Part shown: positions 28,957 to 36,338 of the stretch, piece by piece
Layout: every line of letters begins with the position of its first letter
Numbering within the stretch: the stretch's first letter is position 1
Assembly (NCBI GenBank): GCA_023248855.1
Contig: JAHFDS010000007.1
Span: 2,600 to 47,474, forward strand
Reading direction: 5' to 3'
DNA length: 44,875 nt
DNA from: Myxococcales bacterium
Lineage (GTDB): Bacteria; Myxococcota_A; Polyangia; JAHFDS01
Program-made: the position numbers and the translations under genes
Notes under the pieces: generated by a model
The model's input: the letters and a program-made list of their open reading frames with translations, nothing else
Told to the model about the DNA's origin: nothing
Databases searched by the model: none

Positions 28957-29237
28957 GGATGCTCCTTCGAAGTCACGGCCACCGGGGGGTGGTCTGCTGG
29001 CACGTCTGGGTCCCATCGGGAGCCACGTCGCCCCGTGCCCCTCCGCGCCGCGCGGGGAGGGTTGGTCCTGGGTATCCAGGAAGCGCGCGCTCCGGGGACC
29101 GCCATCCCAGCAGCACTGCGCGTTGATCGCGAGGCGCTGACGTCCGGCCTGCTCGGACCTCGTGGGCATGCGCCGGCATCGTCGCCAGGCCTCTTCGATT
29201 CAAACAGAACACCCCGCGATCCATTATCCGAGGCGGA
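28957..29237. other. Non-coding gap upstream of the excisionase
   Basis: 281 bp with no convincing gene on either strand. It contains the excisionase Shine-Dalgarno. I found no convincing copy of the tRNA 3' end (attR) here. Confidence 0.5.
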
Positions 29238-29611
29238 GTGAGGCGGCCCGCCGTGCTCGTGGTGGACGATGAGCCCCCTGGGTGCGGCGGGCGATCGTGC
29301 GCGAGCTCGGCGCGGGCTGCCTTGTACTCGAGGCCGCAGGACCGAGCGAGGCGCTGGCGCTCCTCGGGCAGCACGCCGGCACGGTCGCCGCGGTCGTGAG
29401 CGCTTTGGCGATGGACGGAAACCCGAGCGCGGGGCTCGAGCAGCTCGCCGAGGTCGCGCGTCACTGGCCGGCTTGCGTCCGCATCCTGGTGTCAGGCTAG
29501 CTCGGCACCGAGCACGGCCAGTGCGATGTCGCGCACGTGGCGATCGCCAAGCCGTTGCGGAGGGGCGAGATCCTGGCGGCCATCGAGCGCGCCCGCTCAG
29601 TCCGGCCCTGA
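29238..29611 (+). pseudogene. Degenerate response-regulator receiver domain
   Basis: It opens with VRRPAVLVVDDEP from a GTG at 29238 (the acidic DDE of CheY-like receivers). It shifts frame near 29270 (two extra bases compared with the expected DDEPLVRRAIV), continues RRAIVRELGAGCLVLEAAG, meets an in-frame TAG at 29498, and ends with VAIAKPLRRGEILAAIERARS. The conserved receiver Lys survives (AKPL), but the phosphoacceptor Asp region reads VVSALAM where VVSDLxM would be expected. Two frame lesions, one nonsense codon and loss of the acceptor make this a clear pseudogene. Confidence 0.75.
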
Positions 29612-29808
29612 ACCGCCCGGTCTGCGGGCACTTCTTGGGTCAGGAGCCCCGCGGGGCGTGGTTGCTCTGCGTCCTTCCAAGTGGCGGAGGAGGAGCCCAC
29701 TTCGGGCCTCAGTCGCATCAGGGACGCGTCAAAGCAGCGTCCTGCACCGAACGGCGGATGTGCAACCGAGAGCGGGCCGCCGTGGCGGTTCCGACTAGGG
29801 ACCCAACG
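29612..29808. other. Non-coding stretch between pseudogenes
   Basis: About 200 bp in which I see no supported gene; open frames on both strands have unnatural composition. Confidence 0.4.
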
Positions 29809-29985
29809 ATGAGCAGCACGAGCGCGCCCCCGGCGACGCCAACGCAAGCGCGCCGCGCTCTACCTGCGCGTGTCCAGCGCGGAGCAATCGGTCGAGAGCC
29901 AACCGAGCTCGAGCGGCTCGCCGAGGTGCGCGGCCTCCAGATGACCAGAACGAGGCGCGCGGCTCGCTCGCCACGTGGGCCGCTG
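29809..29985 (+). pseudogene. Serine recombinase/resolvase N-terminal remnant
   Basis: Fragments in different frames spell the start of a resolvase-type recombinase: MSSTSAP..., then AALYLRVSSAEQSVESQ with the family YLRVSxxEQ motif and nucleophile Ser, then TELERLAEVRGLQM. At least two frameshifts are needed to join them, and the rest of the catalytic and DNA-binding parts is missing. It is a remnant of a second mobile element next to the tyrosine integrase. Confidence 0.65.
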
Positions 29986-30071
29986 TCAGCTCTCCACGGG
30001 ACAAGGACGCGCGCCCGGGAAGGCCACCCATCTTGAAGCGCCGGAACGCCGATCGGATCCCGCGCGGGCGG

Positions 30072-30355
30072 TCAGGCCGCCTGGGCCCGCTCGAGCAGGG
30101 AGATCATCTCCTCGGTCGACAGGCGCGAGGTCGCCTTTGCGTCGGTGATCGCCGGCGATGGGACCGTCTCCAGCAAGGTCGCGCGCAGCGGACGCAGGCG
30201 CGCCGCGAACGCGGCCAGGACCGGGTCCTCGATCGGTGCGAGCGAAGCCAGCCGGCGCGTGGAGTCGGCCGCGTGCTCCCGCTGCTCGCGCCCCGCTTGC
30301 ACGAGGCGCCGCCGCCTCGCCTCGGCCAGCGACCCACGGAGCAGGTCTGCCTGAG
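30072..30355 (-). pseudogene. 3' fragment of an unidentified gene fused to the esterase end
   Basis: One frame reads ADLLRGSLAEARRRRLVQ, then a helical segment LAAFAARLRPLRATLLETV, ending STEEMISLLERAQAA with a stop at 30072. Composition is normal for a Leu/Arg-rich helical bacterial protein, whereas the erythromycin-esterase frame over the same bases becomes Arg-rich nonsense. It therefore looks like the C-terminus of another gene joined to the esterase by recombination or deletion near 30355. A short CDS from the GTG at 30302 is possible. Family not identified. Confidence 0.45.
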
Positions 30356-32056
30356 GTCTACGGCAAACAGCGGAATGCCGGCTGATGCGAGCATCGCCTC
30401 GAGAAAGCCGCTCGGCGCCGGTGGGACATCGAAGGGGACCACCCCCGAGGCCTTCGGGCTGGTGCGATCCCTGGCTCGGAATGAGCCCCGGCCGAAGAGA
30501 AGGCCGATGGATAGATAGCCCCTTCCGTAGGAAGTACGAAGCTCCTCGCCGAGCGTTGGCAGGCCGAGGTCTCCGCGCATTGCGATATGTCCATTGTGTG
30601 CCCAGAGCACCATGCGCGTGCCCGTTGGCTCCTGCGACATGATCCAGCGAACATTCTCCGACATCGCACGCTCGCGCACCACGTCGCCGCCGATGTCACC
30701 ACTGCGGTACATCTCCTCCGCTTGCCCCAGCACTCGCGCGCATCGAGACGCAACCGACCATGCACCGCGTTGCGCCACCGACATGGCCACCGGGCGCTCG
30801 CGCGCCAACCTCTGCTCGACGTCGGCGATGACGCTCTGTACGCGCCGTTGTTCGGCTTCCGGCAGGTCCGGATACGTCTTGGCGCTGTCCTTCGCCAGCA
30901 AAGGAGCAAGCGCCGCGGCCGCGCGCTTCGCGTATCCCGGGTCCACCCCCTCGAGGTAGGCAAGGGCCTGGCGGCCGGCGTCCGCCGAGTACTGCATGTC
31001 GAACCCGAAGAAGCGGACCCTGCGATCTGGGTGGCGTTCGTTGTGACGGCGCATCCAGCGGATCATTGCGAGTACTTCCTCGGTGTCCCACGTCCAGAAG
31101 TGCAGCCCGGCAAGCAAGGCAGCGGGGTCCCCCGTGCCCTCGGCCAGGTAGCGGTTGAGCGCGAGGCTCTCTGGTAGGGAAGCCTCGATCGCGAACACAT
31201 TGAAGCCGAGATCCTCGACGAGGAACTCGAGCATCCGGTGCTTGAACTGGAAGAACTCGCGTGTGCCGTGGGTGGCCTCCCCGAGGGCCACGATGCGAGC
31301 ATCGCCGACAACGGACCGGAGGCCCTGAAGGTCAGCCCGTGGCGTCTCCGGAAGGACGGACTGCAGGCGCACGGCGTCGCCTGCGATCCACGCCGCGACC
31401 TCTCCGACGGTGGGTGCGGCCATTCTCGGAAGCTCGCGAACCTCAAAGGACAGGTCGTGAGGTTGAGCGGATAGGACCGCGCGCCCGACGGGATCGCCAT
31501 CTCCTTGCTGGGCCACCGCCACGTATTGTGCAGGTGGAACTCGAGCGGCGAATCGTCCGTCTCGCAGCTCGGGGAAGAGTGCAGAGAAACGCCAGCCCGA
31601 GAAGGAGAGGAGTCGCACGATGCCGTCACCGGACAGCGGGCCCTGAGGTCCCCTCACGCTGCCGCTGATCGTGATGCCGGGGCCCCCAACGATGAGTGAA
31701 ACGGGTGGGGGTACACGGCCGGGGTGGATCACCAGATCGTCGATCCGTGCTGCGGTCGCTGTCGGAGTCGTGACGCTAAGCGAGTATCGGCCAGGTGGCA
31801 CACCTTCGATACGGAAGCGTCCATTCCCGTCAGTCCGAGCAAGCCCAGCGGGTCTGAGCGAATACAGATCGGTGGCGTCTGCAGGCGCAAGAACGACCAG
31901 AGCGCCGGATGGGTACTGGTGAGCGCCGTCGCTCACGATGCCCTGTACGACCGCCTCTTTGGCCCGAATCTGGCCTTGGGCCACTGGCAGGGCGCGCGAC
32001 GCTTCGGTGGCCGCGCACGAAAGCGCGAGGACGACGAGTGGGATCGCTTTGCGCAT
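30104..32056 (-). CDS. Erythromycin-esterase-like protein with CarboxypepD_reg-like N-terminal domains; 3' end replaced
   Basis: It starts at the ATG at 32056 (MRKAIPLVVLALSCAATE, a lipoprotein or Sec signal). Two CarboxypepD_reg-like beta-sandwiches follow (ARTDGNGRFRIEGVPPGRYSL; GITISGSVRGPQGPL). The erythromycin-esterase superfamily core begins RIVALGEATHGTREFFQFKHR and includes NVFAIEASLPE, FWTWDTEEVLAMIRWM and LWAHNGHIAMRG, which carry the expected His/Glu catalytic set. After PLFAVDLRQ (near 30355) the frame turns into Arg-rich nonsense up to the stop at 30104, so the last part of the natural protein is lost. It follows a RiPP-like peptide gene across a strong hairpin. The substrate is unknown; macrolide hydrolysis should not be assumed. 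Confidence 0.75.
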   Translation of the reverse strand: MRKAIPLVVLALSCAATEASRALPVAQGQIRAKEAVVQGIVSDGAHQYPSGALVVLAPADATDLYSLRPAGLARTDGNGRFRIEGVPPGRYSLSVTTPTATAARIDDLVIHPGRVPPPVSLIVGGPGITISGSVRGPQGPLSGDGIVRLLSFSGWRFSALFPELRDGRFAARVPPAQYVAVAQQGDGDPVGRAVLSAQPHDLSFEVRELPRMAAPTVGEVAAWIAGDAVRLQSVLPETPRADLQGLRSVVGDARIVALGEATHGTREFFQFKHRMLEFLVEDLGFNVFAIEASLPESLALNRYLAEGTGDPAALLAGLHFWTWDTEEVLAMIRWMRRHNERHPDRRVRFFGFDMQYSADAGRQALAYLEGVDPGYAKRAAAALAPLLAKDSAKTYPDLPEAEQRRVQSVIADVEQRLARERPVAMSVAQRGAWSVASRCARVLGQAEEMYRSGDIGGDVVRERAMSENVRWIMSQEPTGTRMVLWAHNGHIAMRGDLGLPTLGEELRTSYGRGYLSIGLLFGRGSFRARDRTSPKASGVVPFDVPPAPSGFLEAMLASAGIPLFAVDLRQTCSVGRWPRRGGGASCKRGASSGSTRPTPRAGWLRSHRSRTRSWPRSRRACVRCARPCWRRSHRRRSPTQRRPRACRPRR

Positions 32057-32076
32057 TATCCACCTTGAGGAATGAA

Positions 32077-32107
32077 CCCGCGCCGGAGGCCATGCATCCG
32101 GCGCGGG
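32077..32107 (-). terminator. Strong hairpin between the peptide and esterase genes
   Basis: A perfect 11-bp GC-rich stem (CCCGCGCCGGA/TCCGGCGCGGG) with a 9-nt loop, followed on the minus strand by TTCATTCC rather than a U-tract. A partial terminator or mRNA-stabilising structure downstream of the small peptide gene is likely. Confidence 0.6.
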
Positions 32108-32172
32108 TGCAGACGTGGCTTGCAACGTGCGCTTCGGAGGCCGCTTTCCGTCAGCGCCCTCCGTTGGCCGCG

Positions 32173-32358
32173 CTAGTCACAGTCGGAATTCCTCGAGATC
32201 GTGATCCGCCAGCCTCCGGCCACCTGTCGCAGCGAATCGTCGGAGAGGATACGGATCGACTCGCGGCGAAGGATGAGGGCGCGGCGTGGCCCCTGAGCGG
32301 TCTGCTCGCCAGCGAGATCCCTCGAATCCTGGGTATCAGTCTGCTTGGTGGTCTTCAT
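32173..32358 (-). CDS. RiPP-precursor-like peptide with double-glycine leader
   Basis: 61 residues. A hydrophilic leader (MKTTKQTDTQDSRD...) ends in the motif LRRESIRILSDDSLRQVAGG, which resembles double-glycine leaders of myxobacterial and Bacteroidetes lanthipeptide-like precursors (LxLxxExxRxLSDxELxxVxGG). The core after GG is WRITISRNSDCD, with one Thr, two Ser and a single Cys. Its ATG overlaps the stop of the WD40 kinase (ATGA, 32355-32358), and AGGAG lies 5 nt upstream, so translation is coupled and efficient. No modifying enzyme or peptidase-transporter is visible in the window, so modification is unproven; it might instead be a small signal or regulator. Confidence 0.7.
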   Translation of the reverse strand: MKTTKQTDTQDSRDLAGEQTAQGPRRALILRRESIRILSDDSLRQVAGGWRITISRNSDCD

Positions 32359-35300
32359 CGTGGCTCCTGTGGTTGGTTGGGCCCCCAGGGCTTCCCCCGG
32401 GGCGCCTCATGGGAAGGCTCGGTCGCTGGCCGCAAGTCCGGACCTAGACGTGCCGTCGTCTTCGTCCTGATCCAGCTCTGCAAATCCCACGGCATCGTGG
32501 GCGGTGCAGTCGTCGATCGCGTTGGCCAGAGCCGCACCGTGCGGTCCCAGCTCGCGGATGCCAGAAGCGTACCGTCGGGCGAGAACGAGACGTCCGCAAC
32601 GAGACCCTCGTGGCCCCGGAGCACCACCGATGCCCCGGAGGGGGGATTCCACAAGCGAATCGTCATGTCCTGACCGGAAGTCGCAGCAAGTTGGCCGTCG
32701 CGCGACAGGCCGATGGCGACGACCGCTCCGTCGTGGGCACGGAGCATCGTGCGGTCGCCGTTCCGGGCGTCCCAGAAGGAAACCGTCCCGTCCTCGTCGC
32801 CCGATACCAGGACCGTGCCGTCGGCTGAGAAGGAGATGGCATTGACGCGCGAGCCATGCCCTCCAATGAGGCGGCCGCTGTGTTCCTCTGTATCCCAGAG
32901 GATGATCTGTCCGTCGACTCCGCCCGATGCCACGTATCGTCCGTCAGGGGAGTAGCTCACGCGAAAGACAGCGCCAGTGTGTCCAGACAGGACGTCAGCA
33001 TGAAGGGTCGAGGTGTTCCAGACGCGGACGTCCCCGTCTGCGCCCGCCGAGGCGATTGCGGTACCGACTGGGGAAAACGCGACACGTCTCACTTCGCCAC
33101 GGTGCCCAGTCAGCACCTTGCTGGTTCCGGACAAGATGTCCCAGAGGCGCACGTCACCCTCGGAGCCTCCTGAAGCGAGGAATGCCGCATCCGGGGAGAA
33201 GGCTGGAGGGCTCACGCTGCCCCGGTGTCCGGACAGGACCTGAGCTTGGCCGCCGATCTGGTCCCAGACACGTACGGTGCCGTCGAATCCGGCGGTGGCC
33301 AAGAGCTTCCCGTCCGGCGAGAACTCCAGTCCGAATGCAACATCCAGGTGCTTGCCCAGGACCCGTCCTTCGCCGGTGCGAACGTCCCAGAGGCGCACCG
33401 ATCGGTCTGCACTCTCCGTCGCAAGCGATGCGCCATCGGGCGAGAAGCGCGCGTGATAGACGTAGTCTCGATGTCCGGACAGCACCCTGGGTGGCTGCGG
33501 GGAAATGGCCCACGTCCGGAGGGTGCCGTCGCCGCCTGCCGATGCCAGGATGCGACCATCTGGAGAGAAGGCAAGGCCCCAAACGGCATCGGTGTGACCG
33601 CGAAGTGTCGTGAGGGGGATCCCTTCCGCGGTGCTCCACAGCTTGATGACGCCGTCCTGTGAGGCGGACGCCAAGATTGTCCCGCCGGGGTTGAAGGCCA
33701 CCGCGCAGACTCCGTTGCTGTGCCCGGTCAGCGCTCGCGGATGCTCCATCGAGCTGCGCGCCCACAATCGAGCGGTCCTGTCGTCGCTTGCGGTCGCGAT
33801 GATTTCGCCTCCTGGCGAGAAGGCGATCTGCTGGATGGCGGCGGCGTGGCCCGAAGCGCGTGAGGGCCGGGAACCAGGGGCAGTGTCCCAGGTCCAAAGC
33901 GAGCCATCGACGCCACCGAGGGCGAGCCGGCGACCGTCTGGTGAGAAGACGACGGTGTGGAGCTCGCCAACTCCGGCGAGCGCACTTCGGCCGAGGCCAG
34001 AAGCGACATCGAAATGGTGGATGCCGCCTCCGACACCAGCGAACGCGACGGCCTTCCCATCGCGCGAGAACGCAATCGAGCCCAGCGCCGATCCGGTGCG
34101 TGCCAGGAGGCGGGCTGTGCCAGCACGATTGTCCCACAGCCGGGCTGTCCCGTCCGTGAACGCTGCGGCGATCTTGTCCCCTGACGAGGCCATGACACCA
34201 GCGATCCCCTGACCCGTGAAGACTCGCCTCGACCGGCCGCTGTCCACGTTGTGGAGCACGACGTTGCCGTCACGATCCGAGAATACGATGTCCTCGCTTC
34301 CTGCGAAGAATGACAGGGATGCGATCGCGCTGGGGCTCGACGACACCGAGGCGACGGCGCCGTCCTGGAGGCTGAACACACTCACGTTGCCGGCATTCGT
34401 TCCCGCCGCAAGGCGCCGCCCATCGGGAGAGAACGCCACATAGCCGACGGCGGAAGTGCCGAGTCGATAGACATGGCTGCTGACGCCGCGGCTGACCGCG
34501 TCGGCAGCAATCATGTTCGCGGTCGGCCACTCCGCCGCATCCAGCGGATATCGAAGCAGCCAAGCCAGAGCAGCCGTGGGATCTCGGTCCAACGACGACC
34601 GTGCGTGTGCCAGCAAGAGCTCATGGTTGCTGTGCGCGGTCTCGTCTCGAGCGGCTTCCGCCTCGATCCGTCGACTCTCCGCGACGCGCCTCTCAGCGAT
34701 GATTCGCCTGAGGGACAGCGTCCCGGTGGCAAGGAGGGCTCCCAGGGCGGCCACTCCCACGGCGACGGGCACTCGGTGCCGGCGGACCCACCGGCGGGCA
34801 AGCGCACCGCTCGTGTAGTGGTGCGCTCCGACGAGTTGCCCGGTCTGGAATCGCTTGAGCTCCTCCGCGAGCTCCATCGCGCTCGCGTAGCGCTCCTCCG
34901 GTGCACGAGCCATCGCCTTGCGCACGATGTCGGCCAGCTCGAGGGGAACGCCGGGCTCGCGCAGCTCGACCCGCTCGGGTGGATACAGGAGCACCCGCGC
35001 GACGACCTCCGTGCACCTGCCTCCGTCGTAGGGGGCGATACCCGCCAGGATGTGGTAGAGGATGGCGCCGATCGCGTAGACGTCCGCGCGCATGTCCACC
35101 GGCGCCCCCGACGCCTGTTCGGGCGGCATGTACGCAGGCGTCCCCAGAACGGCGCCTGTCTCGGTAAGGGCCTGCGCGTCTGCGGGTGGCTTCCATCCCG
35201 GCGGCAAGGTGTCCTCGCTCGACGCGGTCGGTGTGGCTTCCGAAGCCTCGCGTGCCACGCCCCAGTCGATGACCACGGTCTCGCCGAACGGTCCGACGAG

Positions 35301-35975
35301 GATGTTTGCGGGCTTGAGGTCGCGATGGATGATCCCGACGCTGTGCGCGTATGCGACGGCTTCGGCCACTGCGATCACGTTCGGCAGCAAGGAGAGTCGT
35401 TCGTCGAGCGTCTTCTTCTCCGCGATCGCTTCCTTGAGCGAGCAGCCGGAGATGAGCTTCATCGCGTAGAACGGCTCGCCACCGGGCCAGCAGCCCGCCT
35501 CGTAGACGGGCACGATCGCGGGGTGCTGCAGGCGGGCCGTGATCGCGACCTCGCGCATGAAGCGGACGCGCGCTTCCACGCCGTCGTGTAGCGCTACCTT
35601 GATCGCGACGGGGCGATCGAGGCGACGATCCCAGCCGCGCAGGATCCGACCCAGCCCTCCCCGGGCCAGTTCCCCATCGATTGCGTACTTCGAGGGCGAG
35701 ACGACCGGGACGGGGGCGTCCTCGCCAAGCCAGGTCTCCGGTCGACGAGTCGCCCGTCCTGCCGGCGCGCCGGTCGAGAGGGTCTCGCCTTCGAGGTCAC
35801 CAGGAACGTAATCCGGATCGCTGGATTCGTCGTCGGAATCGCGAGCGGACGCCGTCTCCAGGGTTCGCCGACGAGGAGCCCAGCCGCGCAGGCTGCGAGT
35901 GCCCTCCTCCGGGCTCCGTGTGCCGCCGATCGGCGGCGTCGCGGCGCCTGTGTCGCTGCACAGAGGCTGGCTCAT
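32355..35975 (-). CDS. WD40-repeat Ser/Thr protein kinase
   Basis: 1206 residues. After a disordered acidic N-terminus of about 95 residues, a Hanks kinase domain shows LARGGLGRILRG, VAIKVALHD (Lys126), IIHRDLKPANILV, VIDWGVARE (DWG in place of DFG) and GTPAYMPPEQ. A transmembrane helix (VAVGVAALGALLATGTL) and a helical stalk (about 410-460) follow. Then come 14-16 WD40 repeats (FSPDGxxLASxxxDGxVRLWD), enough for two beta-propellers, outside the membrane. It is the upstream partner, by ATGA coupling, of the RiPP-like peptide gene. The FHA activator gene lies just upstream. A transmembrane sensor that phosphorylates the FHA pathway is plausible but unproven. Confidence 0.92.
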   Translation of the reverse strand: MSQPLCSDTGAATPPIGGTRSPEEGTRSLRGWAPRRRTLETASARDSDDESSDPDYVPGDLEGETLSTGAPAGRATRRPETWLGEDAPVPVVSPSKYAIDGELARGGLGRILRGWDRRLDRPVAIKVALHDGVEARVRFMREVAITARLQHPAIVPVYEAGCWPGGEPFYAMKLISGCSLKEAIAEKKTLDERLSLLPNVIAVAEAVAYAHSVGIIHRDLKPANILVGPFGETVVIDWGVAREASEATPTASSEDTLPPGWKPPADAQALTETGAVLGTPAYMPPEQASGAPVDMRADVYAIGAILYHILAGIAPYDGGRCTEVVARVLLYPPERVELREPGVPLELADIVRKAMARAPEERYASAMELAEELKRFQTGQLVGAHHYTSGALARRWVRRHRVPVAVGVAALGALLATGTLSLRRIIAERRVAESRRIEAEAARDETAHSNHELLLAHARSSLDRDPTAALAWLLRYPLDAAEWPTANMIAADAVSRGVSSHVYRLGTSAVGYVAFSPDGRRLAAGTNAGNVSVFSLQDGAVASVSSSPSAIASLSFFAGSEDIVFSDRDGNVVLHNVDSGRSRRVFTGQGIAGVMASSGDKIAAAFTDGTARLWDNRAGTARLLARTGSALGSIAFSRDGKAVAFAGVGGGIHHFDVASGLGRSALAGVGELHTVVFSPDGRRLALGGVDGSLWTWDTAPGSRPSRASGHAAAIQQIAFSPGGEIIATASDDRTARLWARSSMEHPRALTGHSNGVCAVAFNPGGTILASASQDGVIKLWSTAEGIPLTTLRGHTDAVWGLAFSPDGRILASAGGDGTLRTWAISPQPPRVLSGHRDYVYHARFSPDGASLATESADRSVRLWDVRTGEGRVLGKHLDVAFGLEFSPDGKLLATAGFDGTVRVWDQIGGQAQVLSGHRGSVSPPAFSPDAAFLASGGSEGDVRLWDILSGTSKVLTGHRGEVRRVAFSPVGTAIASAGADGDVRVWNTSTLHADVLSGHTGAVFRVSYSPDGRYVASGGVDGQIILWDTEEHSGRLIGGHGSRVNAISFSADGTVLVSGDEDGTVSFWDARNGDRTMLRAHDGAVVAIGLSRDGQLAATSGQDMTIRLWNPPSGASVVLRGHEGLVADVSFSPDGTLLASASWDRTVRLWPTRSTTAPPTMPWDLQSWIRTKTTARLGPDLRPATEPSHEAPRGKPWGPNQPQEPR

Positions 35976-36159
35976 TCAGATCCCACTCCGCCTTGCTCCA
36001 TCAGCCATCGCGGCGGGTAGCACGCGCCTCCGCGGAACGTCAAGCTTGCGGCCCGCCTTCCACGCTTTTCTTGCAGAGCCATGTGAGCGTGGCCACCAGG
36101 GCACTGCAACAGGAGGTGGACGACGTGCACGCGACTGTTATCCGCAAAAGCGGACAGAT

Positions 36160-36184
36160 GTTGCGGCGTGGCCACTGCTGCAAC
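36160..36184. promoter_or_regulatory. 25-bp palindrome site 1 (GTTGCG-N13-TGCAAC)
   Basis: One mismatch from the consensus; half-site spacing is 13 bp as in all six sites. It lies 185-210 bp upstream of the kinase. Confidence 0.6.
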
Positions 36185-36300
36185 GCCACTGCAACACTCG
36201 GGCCGCGATCATCGGAGCGCAACCACGCCTACTGCGGCCGAGTCGAACCTCGCTTCGTCCGTGGCGATGTTGCGCCCGCGGAACAGGCCTGTGCACTCGG

Positions 36301-36325
36301 GTTGCACCGACGTTGCAGGTGCAAC
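36301..36325. promoter_or_regulatory. 25-bp palindrome site 2 (GTTGCA-N13-TGCAAC, perfect)
   Basis: Perfect half-sites; an additional GTTGCA inside the spacer makes GTTGCAGGTGCAAC, a tight second palindrome. It lies 14 bp downstream of the sigma54 activator gene. Confidence 0.7.
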
Positions 36326-36338
36326 GGCAGGAGCGCGT

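Larger units (their letters stand above)
35976..36338. promoter_or_regulatory. Intergenic control region upstream of the WD40 kinase
   Basis: 363 bp without a gene. On the minus strand it carries two copies of the GTTGCA-N13-TGCAAC palindrome (36160-36184 and 36301-36325), and a repeated GCGTGGCCAC...CTGCAAC block (near 36087-36110 and 36167-36195). A sigma70-like pair TTGACG-N18-TACCCG lies about 50-75 bp before the kinase ATG. I see no convincing -24/-12 box; TGGAAGGCGGGCCGCA has correct spacing but poor match. Confidence 0.55.

Noticed and set aside
29195-29215. Possible attR copy of the tRNA 3' end (ATTCAAACAGAACACCCCG)
   Set aside because: It resembles the T-loop end only loosely, with too many mismatches for an attachment core. 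No true attR was found within the window.
36050-36065. TGGAAGGCGGGCCGCA as a sigma54 promoter for the WD40 kinase
   Set aside because: Spacing is right but four consensus positions fail, including the TT of -12. A TTGACG-N18-TACCCG pair nearby is at least as plausible.
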